From a virus: a stretch of 38,572 bases of DNA. This document shows, piece after piece, positions 37,343-38,572 of this stretch (position 1 is the stretch's first letter; every line of letters begins with the position of its first letter). Location of the stretch: positions 1 to 38,572 of the IMG/VR virus record IMGVR_UViG_3300024280_000008. One strand, 5' to 3'. A program made the translations under genes and the position numbers. A model generated the notes under the pieces. It was not told where the DNA came from and did no database searches. It worked only from the letters and a program-made list of their open reading frames with translations.

Positions 37343-38572
37343 ATGGCCTCGGTAACACATTTAACTAATCAAAGTCAGTTCGTTCAAGCAAACGCTGCCT
37401 TTAATGGTACTAACATCACTGGAACCATTGCTTCTAATGGTATTTCTCTTTCCGTAGCTGCGCCTGGTGCTGGAGGAGGTATCGCTGCTGCCGCAGGTTC
37501 TCAAACACAAACAAACGGTACGCTAGTTTTTTCAAACTCCAACGGCATTACCTTTGGAATGAGTAACAGCTCCGTTATTACTGCGAGTCATAACGGACTT
37601 ACAACCGCGATGGCCTCAAACCGTGGTTCTGATTTCGTACAAGCTACAGCAGTATTTAATGGTACAAACGCTTCTGGAACAATCGCTTCAAACGCTATTT
37701 CAGTATCAGTCGCTGCACCTCTAACTGCCGCAACTGATGTGTATGATGTTGGTTCTGCTGGCTCAACAGGTACAGCAGTCCGCTACGCTCGTGAAGACCA
37801 CGTACACGCTGGAGTAGTTCGTATTCATGCAGGTTCTAACGTCGGTAACACAGCAGGAAACACAGTCGGTAAACACGGTGACTGGGTAGTTGCTGGTTCA
37901 AACAACGTAACCATCTCAGGTTCAACAGGTGGCGCAGGTGTTCACACTGTCTGGGTAAGTGGGCCAACTCTCACTCAATACCTCACGACAGCAATGGCTT
38001 CTAACGCCTCAACACAGTTCGTACAGGCGAACGCTGTTTTCAATGGAACAAACGCAAGCGGTACAATCGCGTCTAATGCAATTTCAATCAGTGTCGCAGC
38101 TCCAGCCGCAGGTGTGGGAATCGTCGCAGGAACACGAACAGCTACCACAGCTAACAACCTTGTCTTCTCTCAAGCCAACGGCATTACTTTCGGACTAGAA
38201 GCTCCAGGTGGTTCTGTAATGACTGCCTCACACAACGGACTTACAACCGCCGCGCAAAGCAACCAAGTAGTAAACAGCCTCAACGGTTCAACTGGCGTAA
38301 TGAGCGTGACAGTCGCTTCAAGCCTCAGCATGTCAACTAACGGCTCGACTATCTCTTTTGGGCTTGCTTCAAACATCACAACGGCATTACAAAGCGCAGG
38401 GGCATACCTAACAACTGCCCGAGCAAGTAACGATGCTATCGGACTTAACTCTGCTTTCACAGCAGGGCCACTTGCGATGACTATTAACTCATCTGGTCTT
38501 TCTCTAAACGCAGCAAGCGCGGCAGGAACTACATCAGGCTTTGGTGGAAACCTTATCTCTGGTTCGATGACC
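37343..38572 (+). CDS. Tail fibre, N-terminal part (continues at base 190)
   Basis: Open to the window end; in-frame with 190-1671 after the overlap. MASVTHLTNQSQFVQANAAF, then alternating modules 'FNGTNASGTIASN-ISVSVAAP' and 'LVFSNSNGITFG...ITASHNGLTTA'. Beta-rich, Ala/Ser/Thr/Asn-rich, no Cys seen. Trimeric fibre shaft by family resemblance. Its repeats could vary in number between phages. Confidence 0.85.
   Translation, partial: MASVTHLTNQSQFVQANAAFNGTNITGTIASNGISLSVAAPGAGGGIAAAAGSQTQTNGTLVFSNSNGITFGMSNSSVITASHNGLTTAMASNRGSDFVQATAVFNGTNASGTIASNAISVSVAAPLTAATDVYDVGSAGSTGTAVRYAREDHVHAGVVRIHAGSNVGNTAGNTVGKHGDWVVAGSNNVTISGSTGGAGVHTVWVSGPTLTQYLTTAMASNASTQFVQANAVFNGTNASGTIASNAISISVAAPAAGVGIVAGTRTATTANNLVFSQANGITFGLEAPGGSVMTASHNGLTTAAQSNQVVNSLNGSTGVMSVTVASSLSMSTNGSTISFGLASNITTALQSAGAYLTTARASNDAIGLNSAFTAGPLAMTINSSGLSLNAASAAGTTSGFGGNLISGSMT
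37379..38105 (+). repeat. Fibre module repeats
   Basis: Three copies of the FVQA...FNGTN...GTIASN.IS.SVAAP module begin near 37379, 37634 and 38018 and are alike in DNA as well as protein. Confidence 0.7.
38384..38572 (+). repeat. Terminal overlap with bases 1-189
   Basis: 189 bp identical to the window start except T at 38446 versus C at 63 (synonymous Leu codon). Indicates a circular assembly, a short terminal repeat, or a fibre-internal repeat. Confidence 0.9.

Noticed and set aside
1-38572. Alternative code with TGA read as Gly or Trp, as in some candidate phyla
   Set aside because: TGA ends TerL, several early genes by ATGA overlap, and the 8186 and 8435 genes; only the lysozyme locus has an in-frame TGA.
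37343-38572. CRISPR-like or tandem DNA repeats
   Set aside because: The repeats are degenerate, in-frame protein modules of a fibre; no spacer pattern.

Overview
This window is essentially the whole genome of an uncultivated short-tailed (podovirus-like) dsDNA phage. Bases 38384-38572 repeat bases 1-189 with one synonymous C/T difference, so the contig closes into a circle of about 38,383 bp (or carries a short terminal repeat), with the ends falling inside one long tail-fibre gene. The virion genes (TerS, TerL, portal, scaffold-like, HK97-type coat, gp4-like adaptor, P22 gp10-like beta-rich tail protein, two large internal/ejection proteins, fibres) with no tape-measure, sheath or tail-tube gene support a podovirus. 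There is no integrase, DNA polymerase, helicase or primase, so replication must lean on the host. The host cannot be named from sequence. Starts almost never have a Shine-Dalgarno; many ATGs lie 6-7 nt after a TATAAT/TAAAAT-type -10 box, i.e. leaderless mRNAs driven by extended -10 (TGnTATAAT) promoters. This suits a lineage with weak SD use (a candidate-phyla host is one possibility, by inference only). The standard code holds: TGA is used as a normal stop.

Layout. (1) 37343-38572 joined to 190-1671: fibre of about 903 aa; then 1682-2997 small and beta-sandwich virion proteins. (2) 3087-5586: surface-sugar cassette (GT-A glycosyltransferase, RmlB-type dTDP-glucose dehydratase, SAM methyltransferase) ending at a terminator. 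(3) 5649-6822: lysis cassette on + (XhlA-like anchor, HExxH protein, holin-like protein). (4) 7085-8347 on -: second lysis-type set (lysozyme domain, membrane-anchored coiled-coil protein, small coiled coil, 2-TM miniprotein), converging on (3). (5) 8435-10667 on -: zinc and hypothetical miniproteins plus an HTH-metallophosphoesterase, an island with real SD sequences. (6) 10883-16561 on -: tightly packed early operon of about 25 mostly tiny genes joined by ATGA overlaps, carrying ERF annealing protein, SSB, HNH nuclease and a LexA-like winged helix. (7) A divergent promoter at 16.6 kb, then + genes: NinG-like recombination protein, MazZ/DUF5664-like protein, membrane protein. (8) 20024-35742: packaging and virion operon, with a SET-domain protein between TerL and portal. 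(9) 35748-36228 on -: a tRNA-like RNA with permuted T and D halves and a zinc-finger gene, then the tail-fibre operon.

The least ordinary content is non-coding. The tRNA-like RNA has its T arm upstream of its D arm. There is a promoter-driven RNA with two interleaved long helices (17218-17346), a 100-nt RNA between its own promoter and terminator (8731-8830), further short promoter-terminator RNAs, a strongly structured leader before TerS, and a DnaA-box-like element placed 26-30 bp upstream of several early -10 boxes. On the protein side the oddest locus is a membrane-anchored coiled coil followed, in the same frame after a single TGA, by a lysozyme domain with no ATG.
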